Made by a program: the position numbers and the translations under genes
Part shown: piece after piece, positions 1 through 9,321 of the stretch
Numbering within the stretch: the first letter of the stretch is position 1
Layout: every line of letters begins with the position of its first letter
Notes under the pieces: model-generated
What the model saw: only the letters and a program-made list of their open reading frames with translations
The model's database searches: none
What the model was told of the DNA's origin: nothing
Origin: Mammaliicoccus vitulinus
GTDB taxonomy: Bacteria; Bacillota; Bacilli; Staphylococcales; Staphylococcaceae
Length of the DNA stretch: 64,000 nucleotides
Direction of reading: 5' to 3'
Assembly (NCBI RefSeq): GCF_029024305.1
Contig: NZ_CP118974.1
Coordinates: forward strand, 1,240,001-1,304,000

Positions 1-1002
1 GTTATACTATCACCTTATAATAGAATGTACCTTTCAGGATTTACGGGGACGAGTGGTAGTTTGTTAATAACACAAGATCAATCACTTTTAATCACAGACT
101 TTAGATATATTCAGCAAGCTAATGATCAAGCTAAAGACTTTAAGGTTATAAATCAAGAAGGTCCGATGTTAGGTAAGATAAATGATTTAATTAAGCAAGG
201 TCAATATAAAAATGTAGGTGTTGAAGCTGACTTAATTACTTACAATGATTTTCAAGCATTAAATACAGAAAATGTTGAACTTTCTTCTATTGAAGGTGTA
301 ATCGAAACGATTAGAATGATTAAAGACGAATTTGAAATTCAACAAATTCAAAAAGCATCTGATATTGTAGATGAAACTTATGAACATATTCTTGAGTGGG
401 TTAAACCAGGGATGACTGAAAATGAAGTGAACAACGAGATGGAAATGTTCATGAGAAGTAAAGGTGCAACATGTTCTTCATTCGATACAATTGTTGCTTC
501 TGGACACCGTGGTGCATTACCACATGGTGTTGCAAGTAATAAAGTCATTGAAAATGGTGATATGATCACTTTAGACTTTGGCGCTTTATATGAAGGTTAT
601 GTAAGTGATATTACGAGAACTTTTGCAATAGGTGAACCGAAAGAAGAAATGAAAAAAATATATAATATTGTATTAGAAGCACAATTAGCTGCATTAGAAC
701 AAATTAAACCAGGCATGACAGGTAAAGAAGCTGATACGATAGCTAGAGATATTATTAAAGGATATGGGTATGGAGATGCATTTGGTCACTCTTTAGGTCA
801 TGGAATTGGTTTAGAAGTACACGAAGGACCAGGACTGTCTCAAAAATCAGATATCGTGCTTGAAGAGAACATGTGTGTAACATTAGAACCGGGCATATAT
901 GTCGATGGTTTAGGTGGCGTGAGAATAGAAGATGATGTATTAGTTACAAAAAATGGTCTAGAGCGCTTTACTAAATCTTCAAAAGACCTTATTATTTTAT
1001 AA
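1..1002 (+). CDS. M24-family Xaa-Pro aminopeptidase/dipeptidase (YqhT-like), 5' end cut off
   Basis: The frame is open from base 1, so the start lies upstream; 333 residues are visible. The first residues (VILSPYNR before MYLSGFTGTSG) match the N-terminal domain of prolidase-like enzymes, which remove residues next to proline in cytosolic peptides. The C-terminal half carries the pita-bread metal ligands: two aspartates in the DFGALYEGYVSDITRT stretch, a histidine in HSLGHGIGLEVHEGP, a glutamate in LEPGIY and a glutamate in VRIEDD. It sits 25 bp before efp, as yqhT does in Bacillus subtilis. An internal ATG at 25 is not a credible start because the conserved N-terminal motif begins before it. 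Family assignment is firm; the exact substrate is not. Confidence 0.9.
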   Translation, partial: VILSPYNRMYLSGFTGTSGSLLITQDQSLLITDFRYIQQANDQAKDFKVINQEGPMLGKINDLIKQGQYKNVGVEADLITYNDFQALNTENVELSSIEGVIETIRMIKDEFEIQQIQKASDIVDETYEHILEWVKPGMTENEVNNEMEMFMRSKGATCSSFDTIVASGHRGALPHGVASNKVIENGDMITLDFGALYEGYVSDITRTFAIGEPKEEMKKIYNIVLEAQLAALEQIKPGMTGKEADTIARDIIKGYGYGDAFGHSLGHGIGLEVHEGPGLSQKSDIVLEENMCVTLEPGIYVDGLGGVRIEDDVLVTKNGLERFTKSSKDLIIL

Positions 1003-1027
1003 GAAGGTATAAATAGGAGGAAAATGA

Positions 1028-1585
1028 ATGATTTCAGTTAATGATTTTAAAACAGGTTTGACAATTAAAGTTGAAAATGGAATTTGGAAAGTATTAGATT
1101 TCCAACACGTAAAACCAGGTAAAGGTGCAGCTTTTGTTCGTTCTAAACTAAGAAACTTAAGAACTGGTGCTATCCAAGAAAAAACTTTTAGAGCTGGTGA
1201 AAAAGTAGAAAAAGCTCAAATCGATAATCGTCGTATGCAATATCTGTATGCAAACGGAGACAGCCATGTATTCATGGATAACGAAACTTATGATCAACTA
1301 GAACTACCAGAAGAAAGTTTAGAATACGAACTTAAGTTCATTAAAGAAAATATGGAAGTTCATATTCAAACATATGATGGTGAAACAATTGGTATCGAAT
1401 TACCTAATACAGTTACTTTACAAGTTACTGAAACTGAACCAGGTATTAAAGGTGATACTGCTAATGGTGCTACAAAACAAGCAACAGTAGAAACTGGATT
1501 TAGCTTAAATGTTCCTTTATTCGTAAATGAAGGCGATTTACTTATCATTAACACAACTGACGGTAGTTATGTATCAAGAGGTTAA
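1028..1585 (+). CDS. efp: Elongation factor P
   Basis: 185 residues, the normal EF-P length, with an N-terminal KOW-like domain and two OB domains. EF-P binds stalled ribosomes and relieves arrest at polyproline stretches. The loop PGKGAAF places a lysine at position 32, the residue modified in Bacillus EF-P; no modification gene is visible here. The start at 1028 is preceded by a GGAGGAAA ribosome binding site. It closes a transcription unit with the upstream peptidase, since a strong hairpin terminator follows at 1606-1645. Confidence 0.97.
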   Translation: MISVNDFKTGLTIKVENGIWKVLDFQHVKPGKGAAFVRSKLRNLRTGAIQEKTFRAGEKVEKAQIDNRRMQYLYANGDSHVFMDNETYDQLELPEESLEYELKFIKENMEVHIQTYDGETIGIELPNTVTLQVTETEPGIKGDTANGATKQATVETGFSLNVPLFVNEGDLLIINTTDGSYVSRG

Positions 1586-1605
1586 TGCGTAATAATAAAT
1601 GTTTA

Positions 1606-1645
1606 AATGACCAATAGAAAAAACTTCTATTGGTCATTTTTAATT
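1606..1645 (+). terminator. Rho-independent terminator after efp
   Basis: A 13-bp stem (ATGACCAATAGAA with TTCTATTGGTCAT) closes a short A-rich loop and is followed by a T run. It separates efp from the accB promoter. Confidence 0.9.
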
Positions 1646-1660
1646 AAATCTTAAAATCTC

Positions 1661-1689
1661 TTGAATTGGTATGACCACTAAAGTAAAAT
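1661..1689 (+). promoter_or_regulatory. Predicted sigma-A promoter for accBC
   Basis: TTGAAT at 1661-1666 and TAAAAT at 1684-1689 are separated by 17 bp, about 40 bp before the accB start. This is a sequence match only; no start site is known. Confidence 0.55.
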
Positions 1690-1731
1690 GTATGAAGTGT
1701 AATGAATTAGAATTTAAAAGGAGTTTTTCAA

Positions 1732-2172
1732 ATGAACTTAAAACAAATTAAAGAACTAGTTGATATATTAGACAATTCTTCTTTAACTGAAATTGATATT
1801 AATGATAAAGATTTTAAATTAACTTTAAAAAAAGATATTAAACAAGAGATTATTTATAGCCAAGGAAGTTCAAATGTTATTGCTGAACAACAGCCACAAC
1901 AAACGCCACAACAAAATGTTGAACCTGAAGCACCAACTGGTTTAACGATTAATGCCCCAATGGTCGGAACATTCTATAAATCACCATCACCTGACGAAGG
2001 TCCTTATGTACAAGTAGGATCACATGTTGATGCGGATACGACTGTTTGTATTTTAGAAGCGATGAAATTATTTAATGAAATACAAGCAGAAGTATCAGGA
2101 GAAATCACTGAAATATTAGTTGAAGACGGACAAATGGTAGAGTATGGCCAACCGTTATTCAAGGTGAAGTAG
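1732..2172 (+). CDS. accB: Biotin carboxyl carrier protein of acetyl-CoA carboxylase
   Basis: 146 residues. A short N-terminal helix pair and a Q/P-rich linker (about residues 52-68) precede a biotinyl domain at about 73-146. The biotin site EAMKL puts the acceptor lysine at residue 112. The protein carries carboxybiotin between biotin carboxylase and carboxyltransferase in the first step of fatty acid synthesis. The ribosome binding site AAAGGAG precedes the ATG. It ends one base before accC starts, so the two are translated from one message. Confidence 0.97.
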   Translation: MNLKQIKELVDILDNSSLTEIDINDKDFKLTLKKDIKQEIIYSQGSSNVIAEQQPQQTPQQNVEPEAPTGLTINAPMVGTFYKSPSPDEGPYVQVGSHVDADTTVCILEAMKLFNEIQAEVSGEITEILVEDGQMVEYGQPLFKVK

Positions 2173-2173
2173 T

Positions 2174-3532
2174 ATGAAAAAAGTATTAATTGCTAACAGA
2201 GGGGAAATTGCTGTAAGAATCATTAGAGCTTGTAGAGAATTAGATATACAAACGGTTGCAATTTATTCAGAAGCTGATAAAGATGCATTACATACTCAAA
2301 TAGCAGATGAGGCTTATTGTGTAGGACCGACACAATCTAAAGATTCATACTTACATGTACCTAATATTATTTCAATTGCTAAATCAACAGGCTGTGATGG
2401 TATACATCCAGGATATGGTTTCTTAGCTGAAAATAGTGATTTTGCAGAGATGTGTGAAGCATGCCAAATCAAATTTATCGGACCTAGTTATCAATCTATT
2501 CAAAAAATGGGCATAAAAGATGTCGCTAAAGAAGAAATGATTAAAGCGAATGTACCAGTTGTTCCAGGTAGTGAAGGTCTAGTAGATACAGTGAGAATTG
2601 CTAAGAAATGCGCAAAACAAATAGGTTATCCGGTAATTATAAAAGCAACTGCCGGCGGTGGTGGTAAAGGTATTAGAATAGCACGAAATGAAGAAGAACT
2701 TGTTACTGGATTTAGAATGACGCAACAAGAAGCTGAAACTGCTTTTGGAAACAAAGGACTTTATTTAGAAAAATTCATTGAAAACTTTAGACATATCGAA
2801 ATTCAAGTTATTGGTGATGCAGAAGGTAATGTCATTCATCTTGGTGAACGTGATTGTACGATTCAAAGACGTATGCAAAAGTTAGTAGAAGAATCGCCTT
2901 CTCCAGTTCTATCAGAAGTAATGCGCAAAGAAATGGGTGAAGCGGCAATTAGAGCAGCTAAAGCCGTGAACTATGAAAACGCAGGTACAATTGAATTTAT
3001 TTATGATTTAGATGCTGAAGCATTCTACTTTATGGAAATGAACACACGTATTCAAGTTGAACATCCCGTAACTGAGATGGTTACAGGTATGGATTTAGTT
3101 AAGTTGCAACTTAAAGTAGCGAGTGGTGAATCATTACCAGTAACTCAAAATGAAGTTGATTTAAAAGGTCACGCTATAGAATTTAGAATTAATGCTGAAA
3201 GTCCGTTCAAGAATTTCATGCCGTCACCAGGTAAGATTAAACAATATTTAACACCAGGTGGATTCGGTGTTCGAATTGATTCAGCTTGTTATACAGGTTA
3301 TACGATTCCACCATACTACGATTCAATGGTTGCTAAACTAATCGTACATGGTAAAGATAGAACTGAAGCTATACAAATCGGTAAAAGAGCGCTAACTGAG
3401 TTTTTAGTTACAGGCATTGATACGACTATCCCATTCCATTTAAGATTGTTGGAAAATGATGTGTTTGAATCAGGTGATTTTAATACCAATTTCCTAGAGA
3501 TTCATGATATTATAAATAATGAAGATAAATAG
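2174..3532 (+). CDS. accC: Biotin carboxylase subunit of acetyl-CoA carboxylase
   Basis: 452 residues, standard for AccC. The ATP-grasp domain shows the glycine-rich loop [12 protein letters not shown] near residues 158-169 and the [14 protein letters not shown] motif near residue 290, which holds the metal-binding and catalytic residues. It carboxylates biotin on AccB using ATP and bicarbonate. The carboxyltransferase genes accA and accD are not in this window, as is usual in Firmicutes. It is followed after 12 bp by an Asp23-family gene, probably in the same operon. Confidence 0.97.
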   Translation: MKKVLIANRGEIAVRIIRACRELDIQTVAIYSEADKDALHTQIADEAYCVGPTQSKDSYLHVPNIISIAKSTGCDGIHPGYGFLAENSDFAEMCEACQIKFIGPSYQSIQKMGIKDVAKEEMIKANVPVVPGSEGLVDTVRIAKKCAKQIGYPVIIKATAGGGGKGIRIARNEEELVTGFRMTQQEAETAFGNKGLYLEKFIENFRHIEIQVIGDAEGNVIHLGERDCTIQRRMQKLVEESPSPVLSEVMRKEMGEAAIRAAKAVNYENAGTIEFIYDLDAEAFYFMEMNTRIQVEHPVTEMVTGMDLVKLQLKVASGESLPVTQNEVDLKGHAIEFRINAESPFKNFMPSPGKIKQYLTPGGFGVRIDSACYTGYTIPPYYDSMVAKLIVHGKDRTEAIQIGKRALTEFLVTGIDTTIPFHLRLLENDVFESGDFNTNFLEIHDIINNEDK

Positions 3533-3544
3533 GGAGGGATTCAA

Positions 3545-3904
3545 ATGGCTAAAACAATTGAAAATGAAAAGCCTTCTTTAGGTAAGATTGAGATTGCGCC
3601 GGAAGTTATTGAAGTCATAGCGAGTATTGCGACTACAGATATTAAAGGTGTATCTCATATGCAATCCGTTTTTAATAAGAATTCCTTAGAAAAATTCGGG
3701 AAAAAGAATTTTGGTAAAGGTATAAAAGTCGATATAAAAGAAGATGGCATCTACATTAATGTTTACTGTACATTTGATTATGGCACAAAAATTTCTGAAA
3801 CTGCTCGAAAGGTTCAGACTGAAATTAAACAAGCATTAAATACGATGACAGCATTAACGCCAAAAGAAGTTAATGTACATATCGTTAATATACATTTCCA
3901 ATAA
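3545..3904 (+). CDS. Asp23/Gls24 family envelope stress protein (YqhY-like)
   Basis: 119 residues covering one Asp23 (DUF322) domain: an N-terminal KIEIAPEVIEVIASIATTDI segment and a C-terminal VNVHIVNIHF strand are typical. Members associate with the cytoplasmic face of the membrane, and YqhY is genetically linked to acetyl-CoA carboxylase control in B. subtilis. The position directly after accC matches that linkage. An AGGGAGG ribosome binding site precedes the ATG. A role in tuning AccBC is inferred from position and family, not shown here. Confidence 0.88.
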   Translation: MAKTIENEKPSLGKIEIAPEVIEVIASIATTDIKGVSHMQSVFNKNSLEKFGKKNFGKGIKVDIKEDGIYINVYCTFDYGTKISETARKVQTEIKQALNTMTALTPKEVNVHIVNIHFQ

Positions 3905-3920
3905 TAAAAAATGATTAATT

Positions 3921-3946
3921 AAGAGGATGCGTGCATCCTCTTATTC
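3921..3946 (+). terminator. Hairpin between the Asp23-family gene and nusB
   Basis: A 9-bp stem, AAGAGGATG with CATCCTCTT around a CGTG loop. The following T content is poor (ATTCTTTG), so it may attenuate or protect the message rather than fully terminate. Confidence 0.5.
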
Positions 3947-3962
3947 TTTGAAGGAGAAGAAT

Positions 3963-4352
3963 ATGAAAAGAACAGAACTTAGAGAAATCGTCTTTAAAAC
4001 ATTGTATCAATTAGAAAATAACAAAATAGAGTTAACAGTAGAGGAAGCAATTAACTACTTAGTCGACGACTTTAAAGGTGAACAATATTTATATGTTAAA
4101 CACTTTGTTAAAGAAGTCATCGACAAAAAAGAAGAACTAGATGAAATATTCATACCGCATTTAAAAAAATGGACGTTAGAACGTTTACTTAAAACGGACC
4201 GTATTATTTTAAGAATGGCAACATATGAATTAAATTATACTGACACACCACAAAAAGTCATTTTTAATGAAGCAGTTGAAATTGCAAAAGTGTACAGTGA
4301 CGACGAACATTATAAATTTATTAACGGTGTATTAAGCAGTTTATCAAAATAA
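3963..4352 (+). CDS. nusB: Transcription antitermination factor NusB
   Basis: 129 residues from the ATG at 3963, chosen because AAGGAGAAG lies just upstream and the family begins MKRTELRE. An all-helical NusB fold is expected; the C-terminal INGVLSSLSK segment is characteristic. NusB with NusE (S10) binds boxA RNA and prevents premature termination in rRNA operons. An in-frame upstream start at 3927 would run through the hairpin and is unlikely. xseA begins 15 bp downstream. folD, which sits between nusB and xseA in Bacillus, is absent here. Confidence 0.95.
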   Translation: MKRTELREIVFKTLYQLENNKIELTVEEAINYLVDDFKGEQYLYVKHFVKEVIDKKEELDEIFIPHLKKWTLERLLKTDRIILRMATYELNYTDTPQKVIFNEAVEIAKVYSDDEHYKFINGVLSSLSK

Positions 4353-4367
4353 TAAAGAGTGATATAA

Positions 4368-5693
4368 ATGGATAAATATTTATCAGTTACAGCTATAACT
4401 AAATATATCAAATATAAATTTGATCAAGACCCTCATTTACAAAATGTATTTATAAAGGGTGAGATTTCAAACTTCAAAAAACATTCAAGTGGACATCTTT
4501 ATTTCGCATTAAAAGATGATAAAGGTGTATTAAGTGCGATGATGTTTAAATCCAATGCTAATCAACTATCATTTGAACCTAAAGAAGGGGATCAAGTCTT
4601 AATTGAAGGAAGAATTGGTATATACGAATCGAGAGGCTCATACCAAATATACGTTCAAACGATGCAATTAGATGGTGTCGGTCTTTTGTATGAAAAATTT
4701 GAAGCACTAAAAAAAGAATTGGCTGAAAAAGGATACTTTAATAATGAACATAAATTAAGTATCCCTAAATATCCTAGAAAAATCGCTGTATTAACTGCAT
4801 CGACAGGAGCTGCAGTTAGAGATATTTGTTCTACCTTAGATAAACGCTATCCGCTTGCAGAGCAAGTGTTAATTAGTACTTTAGTACAAGGTAAAGAAGC
4901 TAAGGATAATATCATTAACAATATTAAAAAAGCTGACTCAATGGATGTTGATGTTATTATCGTTGGTCGTGGTGGTGGATCTATAGAAGATCTGTGGAGC
5001 TTTAATGAAAGAGAAGTTGTAGAAGCTATTTATAATTGCGCTACACCTATTGTTTCTGCTGTTGGACATGAAACTGATACTACATTAAGTGATTTTGTAA
5101 GTGATGTTAGAGCAGCAACGCCTACTCAAGCAGCAGTCATAGCCACACCAGATATAAAAGCGTTATATCAACTTATTGCGAATGCTCGTCAATATTTAAC
5201 AAAGCATGTTACACAAAGTATTCAACAAGACAAACATAAATTAAAACAGCTATCATCTTATTATAAGTTAAAGACACCATCGTTATTATACGATCAAGAA
5301 ACTCAAAAATTAGATGATTATCAAAAGCAATTAACAAGAAATTTAGAACAAACGATTTTAAGAAATAAGCATAAAATTGATATTTTACAAAATAAGTTGA
5401 GAATAGGACCTATTCATAATAAAACAACTCAATATAGACAAGATTTTGACCGATTGAATGCTATGCAATCACAATTAATCAATCGCATCATTACTCAGAA
5501 AAAGCAAATGCTTACGAGTAAATTGGCACAGCTAGATGCACTGAGTCCAACACAAATAATGCTTAGAGGTTATTCAATTATTGAAAAAAATGATAAAATC
5601 ATTACAAGTAAAGATGATTTAAATATAGAAGATAATATTACGATTAATTTAAAAGATGGCAAAATAAATGCTAATGTAAAAGAAATTAGGTGA
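4368..5693 (+). CDS. xseA: Exodeoxyribonuclease VII large subunit
   Basis: 441 residues. An N-terminal OB fold (about residues 1-100) precedes the catalytic core with VGRGGGSIEDLWSFNE and VSAVGHETDTTLSDFVSD, then a long coiled-coil region rich in Q, K and L. The enzyme degrades single-stranded DNA to oligonucleotides and works with several XseB subunits. The stop codon is next to the start region of xseB, consistent with coupled translation. Confidence 0.96.
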   Translation: MDKYLSVTAITKYIKYKFDQDPHLQNVFIKGEISNFKKHSSGHLYFALKDDKGVLSAMMFKSNANQLSFEPKEGDQVLIEGRIGIYESRGSYQIYVQTMQLDGVGLLYEKFEALKKELAEKGYFNNEHKLSIPKYPRKIAVLTASTGAAVRDICSTLDKRYPLAEQVLISTLVQGKEAKDNIINNIKKADSMDVDVIIVGRGGGSIEDLWSFNEREVVEAIYNCATPIVSAVGHETDTTLSDFVSDVRAATPTQAAVIATPDIKALYQLIANARQYLTKHVTQSIQQDKHKLKQLSSYYKLKTPSLLYDQETQKLDDYQKQLTRNLEQTILRNKHKIDILQNKLRIGPIHNKTTQYRQDFDRLNAMQSQLINRIITQKKQMLTSKLAQLDALSPTQIMLRGYSIIEKNDKIITSKDDLNIEDNITINLKDGKINANVKEIR

Positions 5694-5698
5694 CAAAT

Positions 5699-5917
5699 GT
5701 GGCTAACGAACAAACTTTTGAAGAAATGATGGTTGAACTAGAGAAAGTAGTAGGTAAACTAGATGAAGAAAGCATTTCACTAGAAGAATCAATCGAACTT
5801 TATCAACGCGGTATCGAATTAAGTAGTAAATGTGAATTGAAACTTAAAGAGGCTGAGGATAAAGTAAATAAACTTGTTCAAAAAGAGGGTGATTCTGATG
5901 AGTCAGTTAATGAATAG
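5699..5917 (+). CDS. xseB: Exodeoxyribonuclease VII small subunit
   Basis: 72 residues from a GTG at 5699. TAGGTGA lies 5 bp upstream of this codon, which decides the start over an earlier GTG at 5690 that overlaps the xseA stop. The sequence TFEEMMVELEKVVGKLDEES and a second helix (LEESIELYQRGIELSS) give the helical hairpin that binds XseA. The 3' end overlaps the ispA start by about 20 bp. Confidence 0.94.
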   Translation: MANEQTFEEMMVELEKVVGKLDEESISLEESIELYQRGIELSSKCELKLKEAEDKVNKLVQKEGDSDESVNE

Positions 5918-6776
5918 TTATGTTGATAAATTTAATGAATCTCTAAAACAGACTAAACTTGATCCAGTCGTGGATACTAAGTTAGAAGAAAGTATGAGAT
6001 ATTCATTGTCAGCTGGAGGAAAACGTATAAGACCTGTATTGCTTTTAATGACATTGTCTATGCTGAAATGTGACATTAAAAAAGGGCTGGAAACTGCTAA
6101 AGCTCTTGAAATGATACATACTTATTCGCTCATACATGATGATTTGCCTGCTATGGATAATGATGATTATAGACGTGGTATGAAGACGAATCATAAAGTT
6201 TATGGTGATGCCACAGCAATTCTTGCTGGTGATGCATTGTTAACGAAAGCATTCGAACTTATTACTAAAGATACATATATAGCATCAGATGATAAGGTTA
6301 AGCTTATTAGATTGCTATCTGAATCTGCAGGACACCAAGGTATGGTCGGTGGCCAAGTTTTAGATATGGATAGTGAAGATAAAGAAATTTCACTGGATAC
6401 GTTACGTAAAATCCATAGATATAAGACGGGCGCACTTATTCAATTTTCAGTAGTTGCCGCATGTACCATTGCGAAAGTAAGTAGCAAAACGTTCCTCTTA
6501 TTAGATTCATTTAGCCAAGAATTAGGTTTGATCTTTCAAATTAAAGATGATTTATTAGACATCGAAGGTGATTTCGATAAAATAGGTAAATCTGTCGGAA
6601 GTGATGAAATTAACAATAAGAGCACTTATGTATCACTTTTAGGTAAGACAAATACTAAAGTTGCATTAGAACAACCTGTTAATCAAGCTTTATATTTATT
6701 GGAACAATTAGAAGAACAATACGACACAGATGAACTGAAGTCACTTACTCAATTATTTGCAAATAGAGAAAATTAG
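5898..6776 (+). CDS. ispA: Farnesyl diphosphate synthase (geranyltranstransferase)
   Basis: 292 residues from the ATG at 5898, which has AGAGGGTGA upstream inside xseB. It contains the first aspartate-rich motif in SLIHDDLPAMDNDDYRRG and the second in QIKDDLLDIEGD, typical of short-chain trans-prenyltransferases. It condenses IPP with DMAPP and GPP to farnesyl diphosphate, the precursor for heptaprenyl and undecaprenyl chains. Its neighbour dxs makes the first MEP intermediate, so the locus groups isoprenoid functions. An upstream in-frame start at 5874 lacks a binding site. Confidence 0.93.
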   Translation: MSQLMNSYVDKFNESLKQTKLDPVVDTKLEESMRYSLSAGGKRIRPVLLLMTLSMLKCDIKKGLETAKALEMIHTYSLIHDDLPAMDNDDYRRGMKTNHKVYGDATAILAGDALLTKAFELITKDTYIASDDKVKLIRLLSESAGHQGMVGGQVLDMDSEDKEISLDTLRKIHRYKTGALIQFSVVAACTIAKVSSKTFLLLDSFSQELGLIFQIKDDLLDIEGDFDKIGKSVGSDEINNKSTYVSLLGKTNTKVALEQPVNQALYLLEQLEEQYDTDELKSLTQLFANREN

Positions 6777-6833
6777 ACACTTAGCAAAATTATTCGAGCT
6801 TTCGTAATAAACAGGGCTAAAGGTGGTTAAACA

Positions 6834-8702
6834 ATGGATGTTTCAAGTATACAAAATCCATCCTTTATCAAAGACTTATCTAATCAAGAATTAGAAGAAT
6901 TAAGTAGTGAAATTAGAAAGTTTTTAATAGAAACATGTTCTGTAACGGGTGGACATATTGGGGCTAACTTAGGTGTAGTTGAATTAACATTAAGCTTACA
7001 CAAACATTTTAATAGCCCTATAGATAAAATTATCTGGGATGTTGGTCATCAAACGTATATTCATAAAATCTTAACAGGTAGAGGACATGAATTTAATTCT
7101 TTAAGACAATATAAAGGTTTATGTGGTTTTCCTAAAACGAAAGAGTCAGAGCATGATGTTTGGGAAGCTGGACATAGTTCAACTTCTTTATCAGCTGCTA
7201 TGGGTATGGCAAAAGCGCGTGATATTTTAGGGAAAACAAATCATGTTGTACCAGTTATTGGTGATGGTGCATTAACAGGTGGGATGGCACTTGAAGCACT
7301 TAATCATATCGGTCATGATAAGACGAATTTAACAATCATATTAAACGATAATGAAATGAGTATAGCGCCTAATGTCGGTGCTATGCATAATATGTTTGGA
7401 CGGATTAGAACGAACCAAAATTATAATAGATTTAAATTTGATGCTGAAACTTTTATGAGCAGACTTCCAGGTGGAGACCGTTTAAGAGATTCAGCAGATA
7501 AAATAAAAGATAGTTTGAAATATTTAGTAGTCGATGGTATTTTCTTTGAAGAATTAGGCATTAAATATATTGGCCCAGTTGATGGTCATAACTTCAAAGA
7601 ATTAGATGAAGCGATATCTGCATCAAAACAAATAAACAAACCAGTGTTAATTCACGTCGTAACTAAAAAAGGCAAAGGTTATAAACCTGCCGAAGTTGAT
7701 ACAGTTGGCACATGGCATGGTCTTGGACCGTATAAGCTTGAAACTGGTGAAGTTATTAAAGGTGATGCTGAAGGTCCAGCTTGGAGTGCTTTAATGAGCG
7801 ATCAAGTCTTAAATTATGCTAAACAAGATAAACGTGTTGTAGCTATTACACCTGCCATGCCTGTAGGTTCTAAGTTAACAAAATTTCAACAAGCATTACC
7901 GGAACAATTTTTTGATGTTGGCATTGCTGAGCAACATGCCGTTACGATGGCCGCAGGTTTAGCGACACAAGGTATGAAACCTTACGTAGCCATTTACTCG
8001 ACATTTATGCAACGTGCATATGATCAACTATTGCATGATGTAGATAGACAAAATTTAAACGTACTTTTTGGTGTTGATAGAGCAGGACTCGTAGGTGCTG
8101 ATGGAGAAACGCATCAAGGTGTATTCGATGTCGGCTTCTTGAGCCAATTTCCCAATTTTACAATTATGATGCCTAAAGATGGCGACGAAGCGATTGCTAT
8201 GGTTAAAACAGCTTTTGAAACAGAACACGGACCAATGGCTATTAGATATCCACGCGGAAATGCGCCAATGTTAAATGAAACTAAGAAGAATGAAGTTTTA
8301 GAAATCGGAACATGGCAGTACGAACGAATGGGACAACATTTATCTATTATTAGTTACGGGCCAACAGTTAAAATCATTACTGATGTAGCAGATGAACTAT
8401 TAAAAGAGGGTATAAATGTAAATGTTATTAATGCTCGCTTTATTAAACCGATGGACTTTGATATGTTACACGAAATAGGTAAAGATACTAACCCTATTAT
8501 TACTGTTGAAGAGTCCATGTTAACTGGTGGTTTAGGTAGTCAAATTGCTACTTTCATTAAAGATCATGATTATCAAAATGTAATGCGCAGAATTGGCATA
8601 AACGACGAATATATTGAACATGGTGATGTCGATTTATTATTAGAAGATATTGGTATCTCTAAAGCAAATATAAAATCACTTGTTAAATCATTAATTAGAT
8701 AA
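6834..8702 (+). CDS. dxs: 1-deoxy-D-xylulose-5-phosphate synthase
   Basis: 622 residues, full family length. The thiamine diphosphate motif begins GDGALTGG near residue 143 and continues to NDNEMSI; the pyrimidine-domain glutamate lies in [15 protein letters not shown], followed by the [15 protein letters not shown] region. The enzyme joins pyruvate and glyceraldehyde 3-phosphate to form DXP, the entry point of the MEP pathway. S. aureus makes isoprenoids by the mevalonate route and lacks this gene, so its presence is taxonomically informative. AAAGGTGG precedes the ATG. A terminator follows at 8737. Confidence 0.97.
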   Translation: MDVSSIQNPSFIKDLSNQELEELSSEIRKFLIETCSVTGGHIGANLGVVELTLSLHKHFNSPIDKIIWDVGHQTYIHKILTGRGHEFNSLRQYKGLCGFPKTKESEHDVWEAGHSSTSLSAAMGMAKARDILGKTNHVVPVIGDGALTGGMALEALNHIGHDKTNLTIILNDNEMSIAPNVGAMHNMFGRIRTNQNYNRFKFDAETFMSRLPGGDRLRDSADKIKDSLKYLVVDGIFFEELGIKYIGPVDGHNFKELDEAISASKQINKPVLIHVVTKKGKGYKPAEVDTVGTWHGLGPYKLETGEVIKGDAEGPAWSALMSDQVLNYAKQDKRVVAITPAMPVGSKLTKFQQALPEQFFDVGIAEQHAVTMAAGLATQGMKPYVAIYSTFMQRAYDQLLHDVDRQNLNVLFGVDRAGLVGADGETHQGVFDVGFLSQFPNFTIMMPKDGDEAIAMVKTAFETEHGPMAIRYPRGNAPMLNETKKNEVLEIGTWQYERMGQHLSIISYGPTVKIITDVADELLKEGINVNVINARFIKPMDFDMLHEIGKDTNPIITVEESMLTGGLGSQIATFIKDHDYQNVMRRIGINDEYIEHGDVDLLLEDIGISKANIKSLVKSLIR

Positions 8703-8736
8703 TATTTATAAGTATATGAATAATTATGTTGAAAGT

Positions 8737-8768
8737 GACGCTTTAGTAGACCTAAAGCGTCTTTTAAT
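8737..8768 (+). terminator. Terminator after dxs
   Basis: A 10-bp perfect stem, GACGCTTTAG with CTAAAGCGTC around TAGAC, is followed by TTTTAATAT. It ends the nusB-dxs run before the argR promoter. Confidence 0.85.
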
Positions 8769-8807
8769 ATATTAATAACGCTTACATTACTCATTTTATC
8801 GTTTTTA

Positions 8808-8836
8808 TGCTATTATAAGTGTATAAATATTCATTA
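8808..8836 (+). promoter_or_regulatory. Extended -10 with an ARG-box-like operator before argR
   Basis: TGCTATTAT at 8808-8816 reads as an extended -10. Just after it, TGTATAAATATTCA at 8820-8833 matches the ARG-box pattern TGAAT-4 nt-ATTCA with one mismatch and would cover the start of transcription. This suggests ArgR represses its own gene. It is a consensus match, not a demonstrated site. Confidence 0.5.
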
Positions 8837-8851
8837 ATAGAGGTGTAGGTA

Positions 8852-9304
8852 ATGGCGAACAAAACGATGCGTCAAATTAAGATAAGAGAAATAATTTCAA
8901 ACGAACAAATAGAAACTCAAGAAGAGTTAGTTAAACGATTAAATGAATATGACTTGAATATTACACAAGCGACGATTTCTCGTGATATAAAAGAATTACA
9001 ATTAATAAAAGTTCCAGCTCCTTCTGGACAATATATCTATAGTTTACCAAGAGATAGAAAATATCATCCAATTGATAAATTAGGAAGATATTTAATGGAC
9101 TCCTTCGTTAAAATTGATGGTGCCGATAACTTATTAGTATTAAAGACATTACCTGGTAATGCTCAATCTATTGGTGCAATAATTGACCAAATCGATTGGT
9201 CTGAAGTAATAGGTACTATTTGTGGAGACGATACTTGCTTAATTATTTGTAAAGATAAAGAAGCTGCTGAAGTAATCACGGATAGAATTTTCAATATGCT
9301 TTAA
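8852..9304 (+). CDS. argR: Arginine repressor ArgR/AhrC
   Basis: 150 residues. An N-terminal winged helix (about 1-70, with [17 protein letters not shown] as recognition helix and wing) is joined to a C-terminal hexamerisation domain that binds arginine, seen in [11 protein letters not shown]. It senses arginine and controls arginine synthesis and catabolism. The gene lies directly before recN, as ahrC does in Bacillus. The tlyA-like gene found between dxs and ahrC in B. subtilis is missing. An ARG-box-like sequence precedes it. Confidence 0.95.
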   Translation: MANKTMRQIKIREIISNEQIETQEELVKRLNEYDLNITQATISRDIKELQLIKVPAPSGQYIYSLPRDRKYHPIDKLGRYLMDSFVKIDGADNLLVLKTLPGNAQSIGAIIDQIDWSEVIGTICGDDTCLIICKDKEAAEVITDRIFNML

Positions 9305-9321
9305 AGGAGATTTAATATACA

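Noticed and set aside
8772-8785. cre candidate TAATAACGCTTACA before argR
   Set aside because: It lacks the conserved G and an A of the left half; two mismatches in key positions.
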